This document shows, in pieces, positions 51,633-59,541 of a DNA stretch of 64,000 nt. The position numbers and the translations under genes were made by a program. Origin of the DNA: an uncultured Acidobacteriota bacterium (lineage in GTDB: Bacteria; Acidobacteriota; Terriglobia; Bryobacterales; Bryobacteraceae); contig CADECY010000006.1 in NCBI GenBank assembly GCA_902825945.1, positions 1-64,000 of the forward strand. The letters are read 5' to 3'. Below the pieces are notes generated by a model. It ran no database searches, had not been told where the DNA came from, and worked only from the letters and a program-made list of their open reading frames with translations. How positions within the stretch are numbered: the stretch's first letter is position 1; every line of letters starts with the position of its first letter.

Positions 51633-53562
51633 AATCCTTCCACACCACCGTCGAGCGCCCAATGGTGTCCACTGTAGAGGCACGCAATCGATAGCGGCCG
51701 GGCCCAGGAAGTTCGATCGTGGTCTCCGGCAGTGGGCGCAGACCGGCGGGCAACGGTATCTGCTGATCCGCCTCGCCAGGCCCGTAAAGCTCGAACAGCA
51801 CCTTCGCGTTCTGGTAGACACCGGAGGAGTCCGCACCGAAGGTGTACCAAACCGGCGAATCGGTTTCGGTGACGGTAGCCCGCGCCGTCAGCCGGCGGCC
51901 AGAAACTGTCGCCTCCACCTCCAGCTTCGGTGGTGAGCCTTCCGCGCGCTGAGGCGTGTGGGCGCGCGGTTCGACGGAACCGTTCTCGCGCACGCGGATC
52001 ACTTCACGATATCCAGCAGGCTGCTTGCCGGGCAGATCCCACATCACGTCAAAAGATCGTCCCGTCTTCAATAGCCATTCGATCTCGGTGAACAGCGCCG
52101 ACATCACGGCTCGATGCTTCACTCCCGCCCGATTGACGCGCTCGAGATTCAGTTCACCCACGCCCCAAAGATTGCCCTTACCCGTCTGCACGTGTCCAAG
52201 ATCGTAGCCGGGCGGAAACAGAACCGCCACTTCCGCGGCGCGCCGCAACTCTCCGAGCGGAGGCCGCGGATTCTGTGCCGCATGCGCCTTCAGATGGCGC
52301 GCGAGCGCGAGCACTTCCGGATACGGCACCGCCGCCAGTTGCGCGTTGTCCCAGAACATGAACCGCGTCGCGCCCATGTCGTAGGCGTGCGTGAACCAGT
52401 GCGGAGCATCGGCGCGATCGACCGCACCGTATATGCTCACGCCCCACTCCTTGCCCGTGGCGCGCGCCGCGCCACGCGTGAAGGCGAAGATGATGCCGGT
52501 GAGATGGCGCGGATTTCCGGGCGGAATCTGGGTCCCGTAGGACATATTGAACTCGGGGAGCGTGCGGCGAGCGCCAATGCGCCCCGGCGGTTCGAAAACG
52601 AAAGCCGATGGCACATGCGAATCACGCGAAAGCTGATGGAGCGCGGTACTCGGCATCGTCTCCCACGTGTACAGATTCTCCTGCGAGAAGCTCATCGAGC
52701 CGAGATCGATATCCGGCCGCTTCGACAGCGCCTTGAACAGCGTCTTCGGCGATCCGGTCTCGAGCGCGTGATCGAAGTACTTCGCGAACTCCTCGTAGGC
52801 CAGTTGCGGCGACATGCGCTCGCGATAGGCGGGATCCTTGGCGAATCGCGGGCGCATGACGTAGTCGCGCGTGTGGACCGCGGGTTCGTCGAGGAAAATC
52901 GTTGGTCCGAGATATTGCGGACGATAGAGCATCTCCGGAAACGGAAGATCGCTACCGCCGGGTCCCCAATAGAACAGGCCGAGTTCGTGTGCCCACGGGA
53001 GTTGAGTACGATCGACGTTCACGCAGGTGACCCCAGCCTCGGCGAGATCGCGATAGTCCTGTTGGGTGAGCGGAACGAACTCGTATTCCGATCCATCGAA
53101 GCGCCGCGCTGGATCCTTCTGCCGGAAGTTGTGCGCGGCGCCCACCCACAGGTCGGGGCGCAGGCTCACCACGCGCGCATTGGGCGGAGTCGCCGTTACG
53201 TTGCGGCCGTCCGGCGCGAGGCGATAGGAATGTCCGAGGTAGGACAGGCGATCGCCGTTGGCGCGCGGGACCAACAACTCCCAGCGCAGCATGGACGGCA
53301 GCGCCGCTTGGCCAGTGGCGCCGTGCCGATACTCCGCCGGTTCACTCGCTCCTTCCTGATAGAGGTAGCGGCGCCCGTTACCCTGGAGCCAAAACGCGAA
53401 GCGCTCGCCGTTCTTCTTGACCGCAGCGAATCGGAGCCACTCGCCATCGCGTTCGATTGCGAATCGCTCCACCGTTGAGGCGCGGCTTTCGCCCCCCTCG
53501 CGAACGTATTCGGCGGCGATCGCGCTCGCCGCGAGCAGCAGCGCAATCGCGATTGGCCGCAT
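51616..53562 (-). CDS. Secreted protein of unknown function, possibly glycosidase-like
   Basis: A 648-residue protein with a signal peptide (MRPIAIALLLAASAIAA). The N-terminal ~150 residues are beta-rich; the middle shows possible TIM-barrel-like strands (LAEAGVTCVNVDRTQLPWAH, ELGLFYWGPGGSDLPF, MGATRFMFWDNAQLAAVPYP); the C-terminus is an Ig-like domain (LEVEATVSGRRLTARATVTE through RYRLRASTVDTIGRSTVVW). This layout fits a large glycoside hydrolase, but no catalytic motif is certain. The start at 53562 coincides with the thiolase stop (TGATG), so translation is coupled. A longer upstream frame runs inside the thiolase and is not used. Confidence 0.8.
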   Translation of the reverse strand: MRPIAIALLLAASAIAAEYVREGGESRASTVERFAIERDGEWLRFAAVKKNGERFAFWLQGNGRRYLYQEGASEPAEYRHGATGQAALPSMLRWELLVPRANGDRLSYLGHSYRLAPDGRNVTATPPNARVVSLRPDLWVGAAHNFRQKDPARRFDGSEYEFVPLTQQDYRDLAEAGVTCVNVDRTQLPWAHELGLFYWGPGGSDLPFPEMLYRPQYLGPTIFLDEPAVHTRDYVMRPRFAKDPAYRERMSPQLAYEEFAKYFDHALETGSPKTLFKALSKRPDIDLGSMSFSQENLYTWETMPSTALHQLSRDSHVPSAFVFEPPGRIGARRTLPEFNMSYGTQIPPGNPRHLTGIIFAFTRGAARATGKEWGVSIYGAVDRADAPHWFTHAYDMGATRFMFWDNAQLAAVPYPEVLALARHLKAHAAQNPRPPLGELRRAAEVAVLFPPGYDLGHVQTGKGNLWGVGELNLERVNRAGVKHRAVMSALFTEIEWLLKTGRSFDVMWDLPGKQPAGYREVIRVRENGSVEPRAHTPQRAEGSPPKLEVEATVSGRRLTARATVTETDSPVWYTFGADSSGVYQNAKVLFELYGPGEADQQIPLPAGLRPLPETTIELPGPGRYRLRASTVDTIGRSTVVWKDFTVAR

Positions 53563-54737
53563 CACATCCGCTCGAAGATACCGGCCGCGCCTTGTCCCCC
53601 GCCGATGCACATCGTCACCATGCCGTACCGCGCCTCGCGCCGGCGCATCTCGCGCAGGACTGTCGCGGTGAGTTTGCTGCCGGTACAGCCCAGTGGATGT
53701 CCGAGCGCGACCGCGCCACCGTTGACGTTGACCGTCTCCGGATTGAGCCCAGCCTCCTGAATCACGGCCAGCGCCTGGCATGCGAAGGCTTCGTTCAACT
53801 CGGTGACGCCGATATCCTCAATTTTCAATCCGGCCAGCCGCAACGCCTTTGGAATCGCCACCACCGGGCCCATCCCCATGATCTCCGGCGCCACGCCGCC
53901 CGCGGCGAAGCTGACGAAACGAGCCATCGGTTTCAGCCCGAGTTCTTCGGCCTTGCGCGCCGACATCACGAGCGCCGCCGCCGCGCCGTCGCTCATCTGG
54001 GATGCGTTACCGGCTGTCACGGTTCCCTTCACGTGAAACACCGTCTTCAGTTTGGCGAGGCCTTCCATCGAAGTATCCGCACGCGGACCTTCGTCTTTCG
54101 CAAATACCTTCTTCGTCACATGCGGCTTTCCGCCATTCGGCACGGCGGTCTCGATTTCGACGGGCACGATCTCCTCGTCGAATCTGCCCGCCGCTTGCGC
54201 CGCCAGCGCCTTCTGATGGCTCGCAACCGAGAACGCATCCGCTTGCTCGCGCGAGATTCCATACTTGCGCGCAACGTTCTCCGCCGTCAGACCCATGTTG
54301 ATGTAGATCTCGGGTTGATGGTCCACCATCCACGGATTCGGCGCGAGCTTGTTGCCGGTCATCGGAATCATCGACATCGACTCCGCGCCGCCCGCGATGA
54401 TCACTTCCGCTCCGCCCGAGCGGATCTTCTCAGCGGCCATCGCGATCGACTGCAAACCAGACGAGCAGAACCGGTTGATGGTAACGGCTGGCACTGTGTC
54501 GGGCAGGCCCGCGCGAAGCGTGATAATGCGCGCCATGTTCATGCCTTGTTCGCCCTCGGGCATTGCGCACCCGATGATCACGTCTTCCACCATATCGGCG
54601 GTCACCGCCGGATACTTGGCCATCAGCGCGCGAATCGTGGCCGCGCCGAGATCGTCGGGCCGGGTATTGCGCAACGTCCCCCGGGGAGCCTTGCCCGCCG
54701 CCGTTCTCAAACAATCGATGATGACTGCTTCCTGCAT
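53562..54737 (-). CDS. fadA: Acetyl-CoA acyltransferase (3-ketoacyl-CoA thiolase)
   Basis: A 391-residue thiolase. The nucleophile is Cys91 (INRFCSSGLQS). The second site is His in NGGAVALGHPLGCTG and Cys in MVTMCIGGGQGAAG. LNEAFACQALAV is the third conserved block. It cleaves 3-ketoacyl-CoA to acetyl-CoA and a shortened acyl-CoA. AGGAG lies 7 bases before the ATG. It follows the FadN-like gene by 10 bases, matching the fadNA pairing of beta-oxidation. Confidence 0.95.
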   Translation of the reverse strand: MQEAVIIDCLRTAAGKAPRGTLRNTRPDDLGAATIRALMAKYPAVTADMVEDVIIGCAMPEGEQGMNMARIITLRAGLPDTVPAVTINRFCSSGLQSIAMAAEKIRSGGAEVIIAGGAESMSMIPMTGNKLAPNPWMVDHQPEIYINMGLTAENVARKYGISREQADAFSVASHQKALAAQAAGRFDEEIVPVEIETAVPNGGKPHVTKKVFAKDEGPRADTSMEGLAKLKTVFHVKGTVTAGNASQMSDGAAAALVMSARKAEELGLKPMARFVSFAAGGVAPEIMGMGPVVAIPKALRLAGLKIEDIGVTELNEAFACQALAVIQEAGLNPETVNVNGGAVALGHPLGCTGSKLTATVLREMRRREARYGMVTMCIGGGQGAAGIFERM

Positions 54738-54747
54738 TTCCGTTCTC

Positions 54748-57063
54748 CTAGTTCCGTAGCGGCTTGCCCGTTTTCAACATATGCTGCATGCGCGCCTGCG
54801 TTCGCGGATCTCCGCACAGGCTGACGAACGCCTCACGTTCGAGGTCGAGCAGATACTGCTCGCTCACCGATTGCTCGCCGGTGAGGCGGCCGCCGCTCAA
54901 CACGTAGGCAAGCTTTTCCGCCACCACCATGTCATAGCCGGTGATGAAGCCCCCTTGATGCGCCAACCATGCGCCCATCTTCATCAGTGCGTAGCCGGAT
55001 TCGCCGGATACCGGGATATCGGTACGCGGACGCCCCGGTGTCCAATCGGCCACGAGCGAAAGCGCGAGCTGTTTGGCGTCGTCGATCAGCCGCTCCTGGT
55101 TCATCGAGATACGGTCTTCCTTGTTCAGGAATCCGATGTTGCGGGCGTCTTCCGCCGAACTCGAAACCTTGGCCATGCCGAGCGCCTCGAACGCGCGTTT
55201 GGGATCCTTCCAACGCAGAATCGCCTCCTTGCAGCCGCCCCCAGCCGGAATCACGCCGACACCCACTTCAACGAGCCCCATGTACAGCTCGGCGGAAGCT
55301 TGAACCCGCGCCGCGTGTAGCACGACCTCGGTTCCGCCACCGAGGGTCCGCGCGAAGGGTGCGACCACAACTGGCCGCGACAGGTACTTCAGGCGCATCA
55401 CGCCCTGCTGGAATCGATTCACGGCCGCGGCGAGTTCTTCCCACTCGCCTTCCTGCGCGGCGAGCAAAACCATCATGAGATTCGCGCCCACGCAGAAATC
55501 GCCGCCTTGGTTGCCGACGACGAGTGCTTGCCAGTTCTTCTCCGTCTCATTGGCCGCCGTGTGGATCATCGAGAAGATGTCCTCGCCGAGCGTGTTGAGT
55601 TTCGAGTGGAACTCGAGACAGAGAACGCCATCGCCGAGATCGATCAGCGAGGCTCCCGGATTCGACTTCACCACCTTGCCGGATTGCTTCACATCGGCGA
55701 GAACCGTGATTCCGGGCCGCGCGGCGAGCGGCTGATAGGAACTCGACGTCAGATCGAAATAGCGCGCCGATCCCGCTTCGTTCTGATAGAAGCTCGTCGC
55801 GCCACTGGCGAGCATCCTCTGTACGCTCATGGGCAGCGTGAATCCCTCTGTTTCGATCCGCCGCGCCGTCTCGACGAATCCGAGCGCGTCCCACAGCTCG
55901 AACGGACCATATGTGTGCGCGTAGCCCCAGCGCATCGCTTGATCCACCTCGACAACGCGATCCGAGATTTCCGGAATCCGCCCGGCGGAATAGAGGAAGC
56001 CGTCGCGAAACACTTTCCAAAGAAATTCACCCGCCCGATCCTTCGAGGCCACGAGCGCGCGCAACCGTTGCGGCAGGTCTTCGATGTTGCGGGCTTGTTC
56101 CACCGAAGCAAAACTGGCCTTCTTCGCCGGGCTGTACTCGAACGTGTTCAGGTCGAGCGCTTCGATCGTCTTCTCCTTGCCCACGCGCCGGTAGAATCCG
56201 CCGCCAGTCTTCTCGCCGAGCCACTTGCGCTTCATCATCTCATCGACGAACGGCGGCGGCAGGAATCGGTCGCGCCACGGATCTTCAGGCACGAGCGAAT
56301 AGAGGTTGCGGCCCACATAGGCCCAGATGTCGAGACCCACGATATCGATAAGGCGGAAGCTGGCGCTGTTCGGAAGCCCGATCAGCGAGCCGGTGAGTGC
56401 ATCCACTTCCTCGACCGTGTAGCCGCCTTCGATCGCATACTTGTAGACCGTGGCGCCCCAAAAGCAACCAATGCGGTTGCCAATGAAGTTCGGTGTGTCC
56501 TTGCAGAGCACGACGCCTTTGCCGAGCCGGCGGTCGCAGAAGCCGCTGACGAAGGAGACGATGTCCGGATCGGAGTCCGGCATCGGGATGACTTCGCACA
56601 AATGCAAATATCGTGGCGGATTGAAGAAGTGCGTCCCGAGGAACTGACGGCGGAACGCACCGGGAAAACCTTCGGTGATCTTCGCGAGCGGAATGCCGCT
56701 GGTGTTCGTGGAAAGGATCGCAGCGGGGTTGCGCACCGCGTCCACCTTCGACCACAGCGAGCGCTTGATATCGAGGTTCTCGGTGACCGCTTCGATGATC
56801 CAGTCGCAAGAGGCCAGCCTGGCAAGATCATCGTCGAAGTTGCCGCACGTGACCAGCGCCGCGCCGGAATCAACGAAGAATCCGGCGGGTTTCTGCCTGA
56901 TCGCGCTATCTAAGCCCTTTTTGGCGGCAAGATTGCGGTCCGCCTGATCCGGAATGACGATATCGAGCAGTAGCGCCGGAATCCCAGCGTTCGCAAAGTG
57001 CGCGGCAATGCGCGCGCCCATCGTGCCGGCTCCGAGGACGGCGACTCGTTGAATGGTTCTCAT
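54748..57063 (-). CDS. fadN: 3-hydroxyacyl-CoA dehydrogenase / enoyl-CoA hydratase (FadN-like)
   Basis: A 771-residue bifunctional beta-oxidation enzyme. The NAD-binding N-terminus (VAVLGAGTMGARIAAHFANAG) starts the 3-hydroxyacyl-CoA dehydrogenase domains (about 1-300; catalytic His in GTHFFNPPRYLHLCEVIP). The C-terminal ~300 residues are a crotonase fold with the two Glu-type positions (TLGGGTEVVLHAA, GLVEVGVGVIPAGGG). Dehydrogenase first and hydratase second is the FadN order, opposite to FadB. The start at 57063 (MRTIQRVAVLG) is chosen by family similarity. It is cotranscribed with the thiolase, but no acyl-CoA dehydrogenase lies in the window. Confidence 0.93.
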   Translation of the reverse strand: MRTIQRVAVLGAGTMGARIAAHFANAGIPALLLDIVIPDQADRNLAAKKGLDSAIRQKPAGFFVDSGAALVTCGNFDDDLARLASCDWIIEAVTENLDIKRSLWSKVDAVRNPAAILSTNTSGIPLAKITEGFPGAFRRQFLGTHFFNPPRYLHLCEVIPMPDSDPDIVSFVSGFCDRRLGKGVVLCKDTPNFIGNRIGCFWGATVYKYAIEGGYTVEEVDALTGSLIGLPNSASFRLIDIVGLDIWAYVGRNLYSLVPEDPWRDRFLPPPFVDEMMKRKWLGEKTGGGFYRRVGKEKTIEALDLNTFEYSPAKKASFASVEQARNIEDLPQRLRALVASKDRAGEFLWKVFRDGFLYSAGRIPEISDRVVEVDQAMRWGYAHTYGPFELWDALGFVETARRIETEGFTLPMSVQRMLASGATSFYQNEAGSARYFDLTSSSYQPLAARPGITVLADVKQSGKVVKSNPGASLIDLGDGVLCLEFHSKLNTLGEDIFSMIHTAANETEKNWQALVVGNQGGDFCVGANLMMVLLAAQEGEWEELAAAVNRFQQGVMRLKYLSRPVVVAPFARTLGGGTEVVLHAARVQASAELYMGLVEVGVGVIPAGGGCKEAILRWKDPKRAFEALGMAKVSSSAEDARNIGFLNKEDRISMNQERLIDDAKQLALSLVADWTPGRPRTDIPVSGESGYALMKMGAWLAHQGGFITGYDMVVAEKLAYVLSGGRLTGEQSVSEQYLLDLEREAFVSLCGDPRTQARMQHMLKTGKPLRN

Positions 57064-57209
57064 CTGTGAAGGTCCCAGTCTTGGAGTGTACCGAAAAGCC
57101 ACGCCGCGCGAAAATGCATCCGCGTTCATGAAGCAGACATCATTTCGGCAGACACACCAAAGGCCCGGTTGTTGTCAGAGTTCATTGCAGAATTCAAGGA
57201 GTTCGACAA

Positions 57210-57881
57210 ATGAATCGGTTCCTCGCCGTATCCGTCACTACTTTCCTTTCCAGTGCCATTTGGGCGCAAGTTCCCGGCAACACTGCTTGGGTTCGCGTTG
57301 TCCATGGCTCTGCTGACGCCCCAGCCGTCGATGTGCTCGCTAACGGCAACATGGTCTTCCAAGGGTTGAAGTTCAAGAGCTTCACCGAGTACACTCCGGT
57401 ACCTCCGGGGACCTACGAGTTCAAGGTGAATCCCTCCGGCACCTCGACAACCGTTCTCACCAGCGGCCCCCTCAATCTACAGGGCGGCACGGCCTACACG
57501 TTCTACGCATTCGGCAAGGTGGCAAACAACACCCTGACGCTGATGGGCACTGGCGATGATGTGGCCGTTCCAGGAATGGGACAAACCAAGATTCGCGTTG
57601 TCCATGGTGCCTCGACCGCCCCTGCAGTCGATGTCTGGGCGACAACCCCGTACGCTCCCCTGACAGGTGCGCCCGCTCTGACGGGAATGCCATTCGCTCT
57701 GGCGAGCGATTTCCTCACCGTTCGCGCCGGAGTCTATCACGCACGCGTCACGCCGGCCGGGACCAAGACGGTCGCGATCGACTCAGGCCCCCTTCCGCTG
57801 ATGAGCAACACCGTGCGGACTCTCGTTGCGCTCGATCCCTCGACAGCCGGCGGACCGTTCGTGCTCCCGGACGTCAACTGA
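57210..57881 (+). CDS. DUF4397 secreted protein
   Basis: A 223-residue exported protein with a signal peptide (MNRFLAVSVTTFLSSAIWA). It has two tandem DUF4397 repeats, each opening with a W/I-RVVHG motif: AWVRVVHGSADAPAVDVLAN and KIRVVHGASTAPAVDVWATT. DUF4397 proteins are beta-rich surface or secreted proteins of unknown role. A strong AAGGAG (57196-57201) lies 8 bases before the ATG. A long stem-loop follows the stop. It diverges from fadN across ~145 bases. Confidence 0.9.
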   Translation: MNRFLAVSVTTFLSSAIWAQVPGNTAWVRVVHGSADAPAVDVLANGNMVFQGLKFKSFTEYTPVPPGTYEFKVNPSGTSTTVLTSGPLNLQGGTAYTFYAFGKVANNTLTLMGTGDDVAVPGMGQTKIRVVHGASTAPAVDVWATTPYAPLTGAPALTGMPFALASDFLTVRAGVYHARVTPAGTKTVAIDSGPLPLMSNTVRTLVALDPSTAGGPFVLPDVN

Positions 57882-57891
57882 TCGTAGCGGC

Positions 57892-57927
57892 GGAGCGCTG
57901 GCCGTCAGCTCTCACGGCGAGCGCTCC
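57892..57927 (+). terminator. Long stem-loop after the DUF4397 gene
   Basis: GGAGCGCT pairs with AGCGCTCC (8 bp), then one G-G mismatch, then GCCGT with ACGGC (5 bp), around an 8-base loop. No T-tract follows, so it is a rho-dependent or RNA-protecting structure rather than a classic intrinsic terminator. Confidence 0.6.
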
Positions 57928-58093
57928 CTCCGCGCCCGACCTTGGTTGAACTCGCTTCGAAGTCCGCGGTGCCCAGGCAGGTTTCGAGCGAACGTCGCTA
58001 TCGTGCAGCCACCCCGCCCGGGGCACGGAGTGTCAGCCGTGCAATAGGCGCAAGAGCACGCGGCCGACGTTCATTTCGGGGGACTCGAGACAG

Positions 58094-58261
58094 ATGAAAA
58101 CAGCGCGGATCAAGTATCCCAGTCTCAAGGCAACGCCTGGTCCATTCCGGATCGATACGGATGCCTCCGTCAGCGAACGACTGCCTTTCAGTCATGCGCC
58201 TGTCACGCACTTCGCTTGCCACGCTTGTGGCGCGGAATGCGAACGCTACGGACTGGCCTGA
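58094..58261 (+). CDS. Possible small Cys-rich protein, 55 residues
   Basis: An ORF of 55 residues starting MKTARIKYPSLKATPG and ending in a cysteine cluster (HFACHACGAECERYGLA), which could bind a metal. No family is recognised. A GAG-containing stretch precedes the ATG but no strong ribosome-binding site. The rest of 57928-58557 shows no gene that I can support, and this ORF may be chance. Confidence 0.25.
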   Translation: MKTARIKYPSLKATPGPFRIDTDASVSERLPFSHAPVTHFACHACGAECERYGLA

Positions 58262-58557
58262 TGCGAAGCGGGCCGCGATAATGTCGGGTTCACAAAGGGG
58301 ATTCCCCACGTCGCCAAGCGGCGGCCGAAGAGGGTGCACTTCCCAGAGCCCGGCCGTACTACGCCCGTCCGCGCTGCTTCCACGGCCGCCTTCAGACTCT
58401 CGTCCCAGTCATGGAACCGGCCATCCGGAAAGATTCCGTCCGATGGCGCCTGTATCGTTCGGCAAGTATGCATCCTTCTCCCAGCGCTCGAACAAGTCGT
58501 CCAAGCACTAGCTGAAGGTGGCGTCTCTTGCCTCAACGATCATGCAACCTCCCCGCG

Positions 58558-58989
58558 TCAGCGCTGCCAGGGCCGCGCGCCGACTCCGCGATCGCGATCC
58601 TTCACGCGATCGTACAGGTGCAAATCGTTCGTGGTGCCGAGCCCGGTATTGTAATGGCTCGTCATCCCGAGCGCTTCCCGAAGGTCCTCGGCGAACGAGT
58701 GGATCAACTTCAGGTGTTCGGCCTGCGCGGGCAAACGCTTACCGGAGGGTGTGAGAAAGATCTTCTGGTAGCCGAGGTCGGTGAGTTGGCCGATCTCTGT
58801 GCCAACCACCATCCCCGTCGCGCTAATATTGACGGCGCCGTCGCCGCCATCGTTCAGCGAGGCCGCGACACCGTTGCGAACCGCGCGCGTTCCGCCGCCC
58901 GCGTTCTGAATCTCGAATCCCGCCGACCGGGCGTCGGAGAGGCGGCTGTCGAAGGTGTGAACTTTCGGTTTTTCTCTGCGGAAGAACAT
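58558..58989 (-). CDS. Acidobacterial conserved hypothetical protein, 143 residues
   Basis: The protein reads MFFRREKPKVHTFDSRLSDA, then a glycine-rich beta-like part and a well-ordered C-terminal half (GYQKIFLTPSGKRLPAQAEH, DLREALGMTSHYNTGLGT, DLHLYDRVKDRD). I recall similar proteins from Acidobacteria with a MFFRR-type start, none with known function. Start choice: TATAAT lies at 59000-59005 on this strand, 10 bases before ATG 58989, so transcription would begin within a few bases of it; ATG 59001 falls within that element. The gene diverges from the hydroxylase cluster at 59064. Confidence 0.75.
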   Translation of the reverse strand: MFFRREKPKVHTFDSRLSDARSAGFEIQNAGGGTRAVRNGVAASLNDGGDGAVNISATGMVVGTEIGQLTDLGYQKIFLTPSGKRLPAQAEHLKLIHSFAEDLREALGMTSHYNTGLGTTNDLHLYDRVKDRDRGVGARPWQR

Positions 58990-58999
58990 GCTGGATTCC

Positions 59000-59005
59000 A
59001 TTATA
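59000..59005 (-). promoter_or_regulatory. TATAAT -10 element of a probable leaderless gene
   Basis: A perfect -10 consensus for the minus-strand gene starting at 58989. No good -35 lies 17 bases upstream. The spacing predicts a leader of only about 2-4 bases, so initiation would be leaderless. Confidence 0.45.
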
Positions 59006-59063
59006 GAATGTGGTACGATCTCGAGGCTGGGAACGTAATTCTCTTTCGGAGCTGGGCATCAAG

Positions 59064-59531
59064 ATGAAACGCCAGATCACCGTCACGATCAACGGCAGAA
59101 CGAGGACCGACACGGTCGAGCCTCGTCTGCTCCTCATTCACTACCTGCGCGAAGTATGCGGCCTCACCGGTCCGCACATCGGCTGCGAAACGTCGCTGTG
59201 TGGAGCCTGCACCGTCGAGATCGATGGCAAGGCCGTCAAAAGCTGCACGATATTCGCCGTGCAGGCCGACGGCGCCTCGGTCACCACGATCGAAGGACTC
59301 TCCGCCAATGGAACCCTTCATCCGGTGCAAGAGGCCTTTTGGAACGAACACGGCCTCCAGTGCGGCTTCTGCACACCGGGAATGATCATGGCTTCCAAGC
59401 AGTTGCTCGAGCGGAATCCTGATCCCACCGAGTCCGAGATCCGTCACGGCATCGAAGGCAATCTGTGCCGCTGCACCGGCTATCAGCACATCGTCAACGC
59501 GGTGCGTTCGGCGGCATCGAAGATGAAGTAA
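59064..59531 (+). CDS. Xanthine-oxidase-family [2Fe-2S] small subunit
   Basis: A 156-residue iron-sulfur subunit of a molybdenum hydroxylase. Plant-type cluster ligands are Cys41, Cys46, Cys49 and Cys61 ([20 protein letters not shown]). The second cluster uses Cys100, Cys103, Cys135 and Cys137 ([20 protein letters not shown]). It carries electrons between the Mo site and FAD. The start at 59064 is chosen because family similarity begins at [12 protein letters not shown]. It is the first gene of the S-L-M-G cluster. Confidence 0.95.
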   Translation: MKRQITVTINGRTRTDTVEPRLLLIHYLREVCGLTGPHIGCETSLCGACTVEIDGKAVKSCTIFAVQADGASVTTIEGLSANGTLHPVQEAFWNEHGLQCGFCTPGMIMASKQLLERNPDPTESEIRHGIEGNLCRCTGYQHIVNAVRSAASKMK

Positions 59532-59541
59532 GGGGGAACTC

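Noticed and set aside
58246..58536. 96-codon minus-strand frame between the DUF4397 and hypothetical genes
   Set aside because: No ribosome-binding site or family resemblance, and the competing plus-strand frames look equally weak.
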